A stretch of 64,000 bases of DNA, taken from Micromonospora chokoriensis. GTDB lineage: Bacteria; Actinomycetota; Actinomycetes; Mycobacteriales; Micromonosporaceae. The position numbers and the translations under genes were made by a program. Under the pieces are notes generated by a model. That model searched no databases. It was not told where the DNA came from and saw only the letters and a list, made by a program, of their open reading frames with translations. Positions 15,944 through 25,086 of the stretch are shown here, piece after piece (position 1 is the first letter of the stretch; every line of letters starts with the position of its first letter). The stretch is from positions 310,001-374,000 of the forward strand of contig NZ_JOAN01000003.1 in assembly GCF_000718555.1 (NCBI RefSeq), written 5' to 3'.

Positions 15944-16507
15944 ATGCCCAAGCACTCGCCATCGACACTCAACCCCAGGTCGCCGCTGGTCCTCGACACG
16001 AGGGAACTGCCGCGTCGCCCTGGCGCGTTGCGTGAGGTCCAGCGGGTCGTGCCGGCACCGGCGGACCTCGGTGTGGAGTTGATTAGTGTGCCGGAGGGCG
16101 CGGACCTCGACCTCGATCTGAGGTTGCAGTCGGTGTCCGAGGGCGTGCTCGTCTCCGGGACCATCACCGGTCCCGTCCGGGGCGAGTGCGGCCGTTGCCT
16201 GCGCGAGATCAACGACTCGATGGGCGTGACGATCCAGGAGCTGTACGCGTACGAGGACAGCACCACGGACGCCACGACCGACGAGGACGAGGTGGGCCGG
16301 ATGCAGGGCGATCTGATCGACCTGGAGCCGGCGCTGCGGGACGCGTTGGTGCTCACGCTGCCGACCAACCCGCTCTGCCGGGAGGACTGCCCAGGACTGT
16401 GCCCCGAATGCGGGGCGCACTGGGACGATCTGCCGGCCGACCACAGTCACCAGCAGATCGACCCGCGTTGGGCGGGCCTGTCGCAACTGACCGTTACAGA
16501 GGAGTAA
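15944..16507 (+). CDS. DUF177 (YceD) protein
   Basis: 187 residues from ATG 15944, 7 nt after GGAG; the longer open frame overlapping the previous gene lacks support. Motifs are VSGTITGPVRGECGRCLREI in the middle and CREDCPGLCPECGAHW near the end, giving a probable zinc site of cysteines. It is always found just before rpmF. In bacteria and plastids DUF177 proteins are linked to 23S rRNA accumulation and ribosome biogenesis. The rpmF start is 5 nt downstream, so the two are one transcript. Confidence 0.93.
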   Translation: MPKHSPSTLNPRSPLVLDTRELPRRPGALREVQRVVPAPADLGVELISVPEGADLDLDLRLQSVSEGVLVSGTITGPVRGECGRCLREINDSMGVTIQELYAYEDSTTDATTDEDEVGRMQGDLIDLEPALRDALVLTLPTNPLCREDCPGLCPECGAHWDDLPADHSHQQIDPRWAGLSQLTVTEE

Positions 16508-16512
16508 GAACC

Positions 16513-16686
16513 GTGGCCGTCCCGAAGCGCAAGATGTCGCGCAGCAACACCCGGTCCCGCCGGGCGAACTGGAAGGCGACCGTGGTCGCGACCGTTGCGT
16601 GCCCGCAGTGCAAGTCCCCGAAGCTGCCGCACGCCGCCTGCTCCGTCTGCGGCACCTACAACGGCCGCCAGGTTCTCGAGGTCTGA
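16513..16686 (+). CDS. rpmF: 50S ribosomal protein L32
   Basis: 57 residues; GTG start with AGGAG 8 nt upstream. It begins MAVPKRKMSRSNTRSRRANW, the L32 signature, and has CPQCKSPKLPHAACSVCG, a zinc-binding pair of CxxC motifs. It sits between DUF177 and plsX, the classical bacterial order that couples ribosome and lipid synthesis. Confidence 0.98.
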   Translation: MAVPKRKMSRSNTRSRRANWKATVVATVACPQCKSPKLPHAACSVCGTYNGRQVLEV

Positions 16687-16698
16687 CCTGGACGCCGA

Positions 16699-17780
<1,082 letters not shown>

Positions 17781-17784
<4 letters not shown>

Positions 17785-18704
17785 GCAACGACAAGCGGCG
17801 GCGGGCGTCCGTCGGCCACCTGGAAGCCGCCTTCGGAGTGAGCCTGGAACCCGAGCTGCTCCAGCGCGCGCTGACCCACCGCTCGTACGCGTACGAGAAC
17901 GGCGGGCTGCCCACCAACGAGCGGCTGGAGTTCCTCGGCGACTCGGTGCTCGGCGTGGTGATCACCACGGCGCTCTTCCACAACCACCCGGATCTGCCCG
18001 AGGGGCAGCTGGCCAAGCTGCGCGCCAGTGTGGTCAACATGCGGGCGCTCGCCGAGGTGGCCCGCGGTCTGGGCCCGGATGGGCTCGGCGCGTACCTGCT
18101 GCTCGGCAAGGGCGAGGAGACGACCGGCGGTCGGGACAAGGCGAGCATCCTCGCCGACACGCTGGAGGCGCTGCTCGGCGCGATCTACCTCCAGTACGGC
18201 CTGGACACCACGGGGATCGTCATCCACCGGCTTTTCGACCCGCTGATGGCCGAGTCGGCGGGTCGGGGTGCCGCCCTGGACTGGAAGACCAGCCTCCAGG
18301 AGTTGACGGCGGCGCTCGGGCTCGGCGTCCCGGAGTACCGGATCGAGGGCACCGGCCCGGATCACCTCAAGACCTTCACGGCCTGGGTGGTGGTGGCCGG
18401 CAATCGGTACGGCGGCGCCGAGGGGCGTAGCAAGAAGGAAGCCGAGCAGCGGGCCGCCGAGGCCGCCTGGCGGACGCTCGCCGAGCAGGACGGCCAGGAC
18501 GGCGACGACGGCCAGGACGCTCGGGCCGGCGACGACGGCCAAAGCCAGCAGCTCGACCCGGACGACGCGACCGACCGGGACGAGCCGTTCGGGCCGTTGG
18601 AGCGCGCCGAGCGGGCTGCTCAGGCCGAGCAGGCCGACCACCTGGCGCAGGCGCTGCCGGCCGGGGGTGCCGACGGCCACGAGACGGGGTCGCGGCGTGC
18701 CTGA
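17781..18704 (+). CDS. rnc: Ribonuclease III
   Basis: Cuts double-stranded RNA, including rRNA precursors. 307 residues from the ATG that overlaps the plsX stop. The RNase III domain (about 10-150) has the signature [13 protein letters not shown] and [12 protein letters not shown]; the double-stranded RNA-binding domain (about 165-235) has DWKTSLQEL and [16 protein letters not shown]. About 65 extra residues at the C-terminus are acidic and repetitive ([17 protein letters not shown]) and are not part of the family fold. The 3' end overlaps mutM by 8 nt. Confidence 0.97.
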
Positions 18705-19554
18705 GCTGCCCGAGGTGGAGACCGTCCGGCAGGGGTTGGCCCAGTGGGTCGTCGGCCGGACGATCGCCTCGGTCGAGGTACGTCACCCGCGTGCGGTCCG
18801 CCGGCACGTTCCGGGTGACGTGCACTTCGCCGACGTGCTCGCGGGCCGGACCGTGCTGGACGTCCGCCGCCGCGGCAAGTATCTGTGGCTGCCACTGGAC
18901 AGCGGCGACGCGATCATCGGGCACCTCGGTATGTCGGGTCAGCTGCTGCTCCAGCCACCCGGCACGGCGGACGAGACCCACCTGCGGGTCCGGTTCCGGT
19001 TCGCCGACGACGGCCCGGAGCTGCGCTTCGTCGACCAGCGCACGTTCGGCGGGCTCTCGGTGAGCGAGGGCGGCGCCGAGTTGCCCGACGAGATCGCGCA
19101 CATCGCCCGCGACCCGATGGACCCGGACTTCTCCGACGAGGCGTTCGTCGCGGCGCTGCGCCGCCGGCACACCGAGGTGAAGCGGGCCCTGCTCGACCAG
19201 ACCCTGATTTCCGGGGTGGGCAACATCTACGCCGACGAGGCGCTCTGGCGCGCCGGGCTGCACGGTGGCCGACCCACCGACGCGCTGACCGGCCCGGCCG
19301 CGCAGCGCCTGCTGGGCCACGTCCGCGACGTGCTGGCCGAGGCGATCAGCGAGGGCGGCACCAGCTTCGACGCCCTCTATGTGAACGTCAACGGCGAGAG
19401 CGGCTACTTCGACCGGGCGCTCAACGCCTACGGCCGCGAGGGCGAGCCGTGCCGCCGGTGCGGCACGCCGATCCGTCGCGAGGCGTTCATGAACCGATCC
19501 TCGTACAGCTGCCCGCGCTGTCAGCCACGGCCCCGGGGTTCCCTTCGGGGATGA
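18697..19554 (+). CDS. mutM: Formamidopyrimidine-DNA glycosylase
   Basis: Removes 8-oxoguanine and formamidopyrimidines and nicks the DNA. 285 residues. The GTG start is fixed by the active site: after loss of Met the protein must begin [10 protein letters not shown], with catalytic Pro1 and Glu2. [10 protein letters not shown] contributes the catalytic lysine region equivalent, [18 protein letters not shown] is the helix-two-turn-helix, and the C-terminal zinc finger is [10 protein letters not shown]...CPRC. It overlaps rnc. The following 200 bp (19555-19756) hold no gene that I can see. Confidence 0.97.
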   Translation: MPELPEVETVRQGLAQWVVGRTIASVEVRHPRAVRRHVPGDVHFADVLAGRTVLDVRRRGKYLWLPLDSGDAIIGHLGMSGQLLLQPPGTADETHLRVRFRFADDGPELRFVDQRTFGGLSVSEGGAELPDEIAHIARDPMDPDFSDEAFVAALRRRHTEVKRALLDQTLISGVGNIYADEALWRAGLHGGRPTDALTGPAAQRLLGHVRDVLAEAISEGGTSFDALYVNVNGESGYFDRALNAYGREGEPCRRCGTPIRREAFMNRSSYSCPRCQPRPRGSLRG

Positions 19555-19756
19555 CCCGGAGTCGGCTCGGGGCGGCACCGGCGGGTCGCGGCGGGGCGCT
19601 GAGGGCTGGACCCCGGCGTACGTCCCGATCGCCGGCTGCTGCCCGCCGAACGGACCCTCGCTCCCGGTGGGGTGATCCCAGGGTGGGCCCGGGTCGATCC
19701 CCGATGTGACCGCCTCGTCACGCACCTAGCGTCAGCACAGTTGACAGGGGGCTGAC

Positions 19757-21994
19757 GTGACAGGGGGACGCGAGATGGGGAAAAGACCGGTGACGGTGCG
19801 GCTGGCGCGGTGGAGCGCCGAGCACCCGTGGCGGGCGATCGCACTGTGGGTCGTGTTCGTGGCAGTGTGCTTCGTCGGCGGCAACGCCGCCGGGCTCAAC
19901 GAGGCCACGAGTGCCGACCAGGCGATCGGCGAGGCGGGGCGGGCCAGCCTGATCATCGACGCCGGCGACTTCGACGACCCGGCAGTGGACAACGTCCTCA
20001 TCACCTCCCGGGACGGCGCGCTGGACCAGGCGGCAGCGAGAGCGGCGGCCGACGACGCGGCGGCCCGGCTGCGTGCGGTCGCCGGGGTGGCCGGGGTGGG
20101 CCAGCCGGTCACCGCGCGCGACGGCTCGGCGCTGCTGCTGCCGATCACCATGTCGGGTGACCCGGGGACGGCCTCGGAGCGGGTGCAGCCGTTGCGTGAC
20201 GCCACGGCCGGCGTGCAGGCCGCGCACCCCGAGCTGCGGGTCGAGCAGGTCGGCGGGCCGTCGATCAGTCAGGCCCTCGACGACACCCTGGGTAAGGACT
20301 TCAAGCGCGCCGAGCTGCTCAGTCTGCCGGTCACCCTGGCGATCCTGATCATCGCGTTCGGCGCGCTGATCGCGGCGAGCGTGCCGGTGCTGTTGGCGCT
20401 CTCCTCGGTCGCCGCGGCGATGGGTCTGTCCACCCTCGCCTCGCACCTGGTGCCGGCGACCGACACGACGGCGCCGGTGATCCTGCTGATCGGTATGGCG
20501 GTCGGGGTCGACTACTCGCTGTTCTACATCCGTCGGGAGCGGGAGGAACGCGCCAAGGGCCGATCCGGTCTGGACGCGGTGGAGATCGCCGCGGAGACCT
20601 CCGGGCACGCCGTGGTGGTCTCCGGCTTTGCGGTGATCATCTCGATGGCCGGGCTGTTGCTCGCCGGCGACGTGGTCTTCTCGTCCCTCGCCATCGGCTC
20701 GATCCTCGTGGTCGCCGTCGCGGTGACCGGCTCGCTGACCGTCCTGCCCGCCCTGCTGGCCCGGCTCGGCCGCTGGGTGGACCGGCCCCGGGTGCCGCTG
20801 CTCTGGCGACTGACCGCGCCGCGTACCGGCCGGCACGGCCAGCCCCGCGCGCCCCGGCTCTGGCCGGCGGTGCTCCGGCCCGCGTTGCGCGCGCCGGTGG
20901 CGACGCTCGTCATCTCGGTCGGGCTGCTGCTCGCGTTGGCCGCGCCGGCGCTCGGCATGAAGCTGAAGTTCCCCGGCATGGAGGACCTGCCCCGCACGAC
21001 CCCGGCCATGCAGGCGTACGACCGGCTCACCGCCGCCTTCCCGAGCGCCGGCACAAACCACGTGGTGGCCGTGCGGGCACCCGCCGACCAGGCCGACCGG
21101 GTGCGCGCCGCCCTCACCGACCTGTCCACCCGGGCCGCCGGCGATCCGCTGTTCGCCCCGGTCGAGGCGGACGGCCCGAAGATCGAGGTGTCGGCCGACC
21201 GGCGGGTCTCGGTGCTGGACGTCGCCACCCCGTACGCCAGTCGAGACAGTCGGTCGGTGCAGTCGTTGGAGAAGCTGCGCGGAGACCTGGTCCCGGCGCA
21301 GCTGCGAGGCATCCCGGGCATCGAGTACGCGGTCGGCGGGAGCGTGGCCGACAGCGAGGACTACGCGTCGCACGTCCGGCAGAAGTTGCCGCTGGTCATG
21401 GGCTTCGTGCTGGTGCTGACCTTCCTGGTCATGGCGTTCACCTTCCGGTCGCTGGTGATCGCGGCGAGCTCGATCGCGCTGAACCTGCTCTCCGCCGGTG
21501 CCGCGTACGGCCTGCTGGTGCTGGTCTTCCAGGGCGAGTGGGCCGAAGGGCTGCTGGGCTTCACGTCGATGGGCGCGATCGTGTCCTGGCTGCCGCTGTT
21601 CCTGTTCGTGGTGCTCTTCGGCCTCTCGATGGACTACCACGTCTTCGTGGTCAGTCGGATCCGTGAGGGGATCCGGTCCGGCATGCCCAACCGCGACGCC
21701 GTGTCGTACGGAATCACCTCGTCGGCCGGGGTGGTGACCAGCGCGGCGATCGTGATGGTCGGGGTCTTCTCGATCTTTGCCACGCTGAGCACCATCGACA
21801 TGAAGCAGCTCGGCATCGGCCTGGCGGCGGCGATCCTGCTGGATGCCACGATCATCCGGGGGGTGGTGTTGCCGGCGTTGATGACCATGCTGGGCGACGC
21901 CAACTGGTGGGCCCCGCGCTTCCTACGCCCGCGCCCGGCGTCCGCGCCAGCCGACCCGCCGGCCCCGGCCCCAGACCTAGTGCCGGTGCCCTAA
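19757..21994 (+). CDS. MMPL/RND-family membrane transporter
   Basis: A 745-residue inner-membrane protein of the MmpL/YdfJ type, which exports lipids or small hydrophobic molecules. Two homologous halves each have an extracytoplasmic loop domain and a membrane bundle. Helices include ALWVVFVAVCFVGG near the N-terminus, LILIIAFGALIAASVPVLLA, VLVVAVAVTGSLTVLPALLA-like segments and LVMGFVLVLTFLVMAFTF. Proton-relay-type motifs are GVDYSLFYIRREREER and GLSMDYHVFVVSRIREG. The start could also be ATG 19775. The C-terminus is Pro/Ala-rich. A hairpin at 22020 follows. No cargo is predictable; there is no adjacent lipid-synthesis gene. Confidence 0.9.
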   Translation: MTGGREMGKRPVTVRLARWSAEHPWRAIALWVVFVAVCFVGGNAAGLNEATSADQAIGEAGRASLIIDAGDFDDPAVDNVLITSRDGALDQAAARAAADDAAARLRAVAGVAGVGQPVTARDGSALLLPITMSGDPGTASERVQPLRDATAGVQAAHPELRVEQVGGPSISQALDDTLGKDFKRAELLSLPVTLAILIIAFGALIAASVPVLLALSSVAAAMGLSTLASHLVPATDTTAPVILLIGMAVGVDYSLFYIRREREERAKGRSGLDAVEIAAETSGHAVVVSGFAVIISMAGLLLAGDVVFSSLAIGSILVVAVAVTGSLTVLPALLARLGRWVDRPRVPLLWRLTAPRTGRHGQPRAPRLWPAVLRPALRAPVATLVISVGLLLALAAPALGMKLKFPGMEDLPRTTPAMQAYDRLTAAFPSAGTNHVVAVRAPADQADRVRAALTDLSTRAAGDPLFAPVEADGPKIEVSADRRVSVLDVATPYASRDSRSVQSLEKLRGDLVPAQLRGIPGIEYAVGGSVADSEDYASHVRQKLPLVMGFVLVLTFLVMAFTFRSLVIAASSIALNLLSAGAAYGLLVLVFQGEWAEGLLGFTSMGAIVSWLPLFLFVVLFGLSMDYHVFVVSRIREGIRSGMPNRDAVSYGITSSAGVVTSAAIVMVGVFSIFATLSTIDMKQLGIGLAAAILLDATIIRGVVLPALMTMLGDANWWAPRFLRPRPASAPADPPAPAPDLVPVP

Positions 21995-22019
21995 CTCCCC
22001 ACCCCTTGCCCTACCCTCG

Positions 22020-22046
22020 CCCCACCCCCGCCTCGCGGGGGTGGGG
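22020..22046. terminator. Hairpin after the MMPL gene
   Basis: CCCCACCCCCGC (22020-22031) pairs perfectly with GCGGGGGTGGGG (22035-22046) around a CTC loop, between convergent genes. Confidence 0.8.
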
Positions 22047-22050
22047 TGGG

Positions 22051-22893
22051 TTAGGGGAGGGGGCAGGCTTCTCTTGACGCGTCCAACGTGCGGTCCTTTC
22101 GGATCGACGCGAAGCCGTAGCCGACGGTGGTGACACAGAATTCGTCGGTCGAGCCGGTGTACTCGACGTGGAAGACCGGCTTGCCGGCGTCACTGAACGG
22201 CAGCAGCTTGGCGCACTGGGCCAGCCGGACGCACTCCTCGTTGACCGCGAAGTCGAAATCCGGGGCCAGCGCGGCAAGCTGCGGCACGTCGTTGACCAGC
22301 CCGGGGGAGAGGCTCAACGAGCGGGCCAGCTCGGCCAGCCGGCGGTTGAACAGCAGTTGGTCGTCGAAGTCGAGCGGAAAGCCGGTGCGCGCCGCGTACC
22401 CGTCGACGTCGAAGAGCGCCACCGCGCCGAAGCCCTTGCCCCGGCAGAGCCGGAACCGGTCGGCCAGCACCGGCCGGAGCGCGTCCCAACTCCGCACGTC
22501 CAGCCACCGGCTGTCGGGCCGACGCCCGGCCGTGCCTCGGACGACCTCCGGAAAACGGCTGGCGTCCGGCGCGGCGGCGTCTACCGACCCGACGTGCACC
22601 TGGCAGATCAGCCGACGGTCCCGGGAGCGCAGCTCGGCGGTCTGCGCGGCGGTGGTGGCCACCGGGTCGAGCAGGAAGACCTCCGCGTCCACCGCCGGGT
22701 CGAGCGGGCCGCTGAGCTGCCACTGCCACTGCCAGTGCCGGGCCTGTGCGGCCGGCCACGCGGTGGGCGCGCCGGGCGGGGTCAGCGCGGGCCGACACCC
22801 GTACACCGGCACCACCAGGACGAGAACGACGCTGGCCGACAGGACGCGGCGCAGTGGGCGTACGGCGGCGTGTCTCCGCAGCCGGATCCGCAT
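22051..22893 (-). CDS. GH114-type (endo-alpha-1,4-polygalactosaminidase family) exported protein
   Basis: 280 residues from ATG 22893, with GGGAG upstream. A signal segment (VLSASVVLVLVVPVYGC) is followed by a TIM-barrel domain typical of glycoside hydrolase family 114: WQWQLSGPLD, RLICQVHVGS, SRWLDVRSWDALRPVLADR, GFGAVALFDVDGY, SPGLVNDVP and DFAVNEEC. The family acts on galactosamine-rich polysaccharides. The cysteine at the end of the signal region may be a lipobox (VYGC), so it could be a lipoprotein. It is 118 bp downstream of the CAP gene on the same strand. Confidence 0.85.
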   Translation of the reverse strand: MRIRLRRHAAVRPLRRVLSASVVLVLVVPVYGCRPALTPPGAPTAWPAAQARHWQWQWQLSGPLDPAVDAEVFLLDPVATTAAQTAELRSRDRRLICQVHVGSVDAAAPDASRFPEVVRGTAGRRPDSRWLDVRSWDALRPVLADRFRLCRGKGFGAVALFDVDGYAARTGFPLDFDDQLLFNRRLAELARSLSLSPGLVNDVPQLAALAPDFDFAVNEECVRLAQCAKLLPFSDAGKPVFHVEYTGSTDEFCVTTVGYGFASIRKDRTLDASREACPLP

Positions 22894-23011
22894 CGGCAGC
22901 TCCCGGGTCCTGGACGGCCTGTCGCCGCCCGCACCGGTACGCCGGCCCCTACGCTCCGGCCCGACGTACCTCACCGGGTCAAACGAGCGCGGGGGCGGGA
23001 ACGACGCGCGG

Positions 23012-24160
23012 TCAGCGCGGCGCCGCGAAGACCTGCGTCCAGTACGGCCCGTTGCTGTCGGCGATGCCGACGCCGATCTCGGTGAACGCGCAGTTCAGGA
23101 TGTTGGCCCGGTGGCCGGAGCTGTTCATCCAGGCGTCCATCACCGCGGCCGGGGTCTTCTGGTTCCAGGCCACGTTCTCGCCGTACGTGCGCCAGGCGTA
23201 ACCGACGCGGTCCAGCCGGAGGCCGGCGTTGCTGCCGTCGCTGCCGGTGTGCGACATGTTCTGGTGGTCGGCCTGATCCTGGCTGTGCCGCTGGGCGGCC
23301 GTCATCAGCTTGTCGTTGATGCTCAGCGCCTTGCAACCGGCCTTGGCCCGCTCGGCGTTGACCAGGTCTACCACCTCGCGGGCCTGGGCGCTGACGGAGC
23401 CGCTGGAACCACCGGAACCGTTGGTCGTGCTCGGCGCGTTGCTGCGCTGCACGCTGCGGCGCGACGCGGCGGTGGTCCGGGACGTCGCCGGCGTGGGCTT
23501 GACGACCTTGCTCGGCGACGGGCTCGGAGACGCCAGGGTGGGTGTGGCGGACGGGGACGGTGGGGCGAGGGCGTCCAGCGCCGGCTCCTCGGTCGGCGGC
23601 GCCGACGCGGAGAAGGTGTCGTCGACGGCCGTCGACTGCGGGGCGCCGTCGCCACCGCCGGGCAGCGTGAGCGCGCCGACGCCGAAGCTCACCACCAGGG
23701 TGGCGGCCGCAGCGGCACCCCCGATCATCAGCGGTCGACGCCAGCGCCGTGGCGAGCGGTGCCGCCCCTCACTGGGCCGCCCGGTCGCGGCGGCGCCGCG
23801 CCAGCCGTCGGTCGTCTCCGGGTCGGTGTCGGTGTGCCAGCCGCCGGGTGCCTCGGTGTCGGTGTGCCAGCTGCCCGTGGTGTCCCGAATCGGGTGGTTG
23901 TCGCCCCGGTCACCGGTCTCGCTGTAGGGCGGGCGGGTCGGCCAGGCGGCGGTGGTGGATGCATCGGTCGCCGGGTCCGGCTGCCGGCCGCCGACGGCCT
24001 GTTCCTGGTGCCACTCGTCGCCCGGCTGACCGGGCTCGTCGCCGAAGAGGTAGGCCGAGCGGGGCTCCGGGCGGTCGTGCAGCCAGGCCGGCTCGTCGGT
24101 CGGCCGTTCGACGCGCCGGGGTGCGCCGTTCGGGTCCATCGGATCGGTCCAGCCGTACAC
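23012..24160 (-). CDS. Membrane-anchored CAP (SCP/PR1) domain protein
   Basis: 382 residues; GTG start with GGAGG 7 nt upstream. A hydrophilic cytoplasmic region of about 140 residues, with a short internal repeat (WHTDTEAPGG, WHTDTDPETT), is followed by a membrane segment (PLMIGGAAAAATLVVSFGVGA), a long Ser/Pro/Thr-rich linker and a C-terminal CAP domain (about 262-382) with VVDLVNAERAKAGCKAL, MSHTGSDG, YGENVAWN and MNSSGHRANIL. Bacterial CAP domains are extracytoplasmic; their molecular role is mostly unsolved. Confidence 0.92.
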   Translation of the reverse strand: MYGWTDPMDPNGAPRRVERPTDEPAWLHDRPEPRSAYLFGDEPGQPGDEWHQEQAVGGRQPDPATDASTTAAWPTRPPYSETGDRGDNHPIRDTTGSWHTDTEAPGGWHTDTDPETTDGWRGAAATGRPSEGRHRSPRRWRRPLMIGGAAAAATLVVSFGVGALTLPGGGDGAPQSTAVDDTFSASAPPTEEPALDALAPPSPSATPTLASPSPSPSKVVKPTPATSRTTAASRRSVQRSNAPSTTNGSGGSSGSVSAQAREVVDLVNAERAKAGCKALSINDKLMTAAQRHSQDQADHQNMSHTGSDGSNAGLRLDRVGYAWRTYGENVAWNQKTPAAVMDAWMNSSGHRANILNCAFTEIGVGIADSNGPYWTQVFAAPR

Positions 24161-24531
24161 GCCTATGCCTCCACGGGTCGGTTGCGGGCCGCAGTGACGC
24201 TACGGCGCGCCTGCGAGCTGCGGCAACGTGGCTAAGAAAGAGTTAAGGGGAAGTCGGACGCCAGGGTGCGGACTTCCGCGGATCCGGGCGTACAGTAAAG
24301 GTGTCCGGACAGAGAGTGTCCGTGCCTTGCGGCAGCCCCCCGGCAAGTGGACAGGTCGACGTGGAGATGATCTACGGCCTGCGAGAACTTGACGAAGGAG
24401 GGGTTTGCGGCTCAATATATAGGTGTCGCCAGTCGCGCCCGGTCATGCCCAGATACAGCCTGGAATGACAGCCGCGTACAAATGGGCGCGCGTTGGCCGG
24501 CCTTTCCGGCAGCGCATATCAAGGAGTCAGC
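24161..24531. other. Long leader or intergenic region before the coiled-coil gene
   Basis: 371 bp without a gene. It contains TACAGT near 24291, a small hairpin GGACA-gagag-TGTCC, a second possible stem with CTTGC/GCAAG arms, a purine-rich GAAGGAGG at about 24394-24401 with no start codon after it, and an AT-rich TATATAGG at about 24416. It is long for a simple promoter and could hold a structured leader or small RNA. I could not match it to a known RNA family. Confidence 0.35.
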
Positions 24532-24726
24532 ATGGCGAAGGCCCTCTACGGCCACGTAGGTGCAGCGCCCGACCGGCGTCTGCTCGACGAGGTCACCCGA
24601 CTGCGTTCCAGGGTTCAGGCACTGGAGTTCGAGATCACGCGTCTGCGTGCCGACAATGATCGGCTCGCAGCGGCTGCGGCGGAGGCAGATGATCTGCTTC
24701 GTCTGGCCGAGCCGGCGCTGACCTGA
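24532..24726 (+). CDS. Small coiled-coil protein
   Basis: 64 residues; ATG with AAGGAG 7 nt upstream. It begins MAKALYGHVGAAPDRRLLDE and continues as one long amphipathic helix with heptad leucines (VTRLRSRVQALEFEITRLRA, then DNDRLAAAAAEADDLL), the pattern of a leucine-zipper dimer. I recall close relatives widely in actinomycetes but no function. It is monocistronic: a long leader lies before it and a hairpin at 24768 after it. Confidence 0.8.
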   Translation: MAKALYGHVGAAPDRRLLDEVTRLRSRVQALEFEITRLRADNDRLAAAAAEADDLLRLAEPALT

Positions 24727-24767
24727 TCTCTAGGTCGTAAAAACTGAATCGCACGATCGCAAAAATG

Positions 24768-24793
24768 CGCGCCGACACCTCTGTGCCGGCGCG
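24768..24793. terminator. Hairpin after the coiled-coil gene
   Basis: CGCGCCG-A-CAC and GTG-C-CGGCGCG pair with one mismatch around a 4-nt loop, about 40 bp after the stop. Confidence 0.65.
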
Positions 24794-25086
24794 TAACACT
24801 GTCCGGAACCTTTCGAACGACGACGATTCATGATCTTGCGGTGAGCCGGGTGCGGGAAGCACGCCGTGCAGTTTCGGACGCGCCGCGTAGTTTCGGAAAA
24901 GCGCGCCGGCGGATAAGCCGATCATGAAAGGCGCTTGTCTTTCTCATGACCGAGGGGACAACGGCGCGCACTCGGCCCGGGGCGGGTCGCGTGCCCGCCC
25001 GCTTCGAGCGCCGGGTTAGTCTGCGAGTTCACCCAGGTCCCCGCAGCCGGCGACGGTACGGCGGCCACCGGACGAGGATCGAGTAG
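24794..25086. other. Intergenic region before smc with a direct repeat
   Basis: 293 bp without a gene. AGTTTCGGA occurs twice, at 24870-24878 and 24889-24897, spaced 19 bp apart on one face of the helix, and could be a regulator site. No clear -10 box was found close to smc. Confidence 0.35.

Noticed and set aside
15944..16507. Longer form of the DUF177 gene from 15629
   Set aside because: The extension overlaps the coiled-coil gene in another frame and has shadow composition; ATG 15944 has a GGAG site.
19718..21640. A 640-residue minus-strand frame across the MMPL gene
   Set aside because: Low-complexity Arg/His/Gln-rich shadow; the plus strand encodes a clear membrane transporter.
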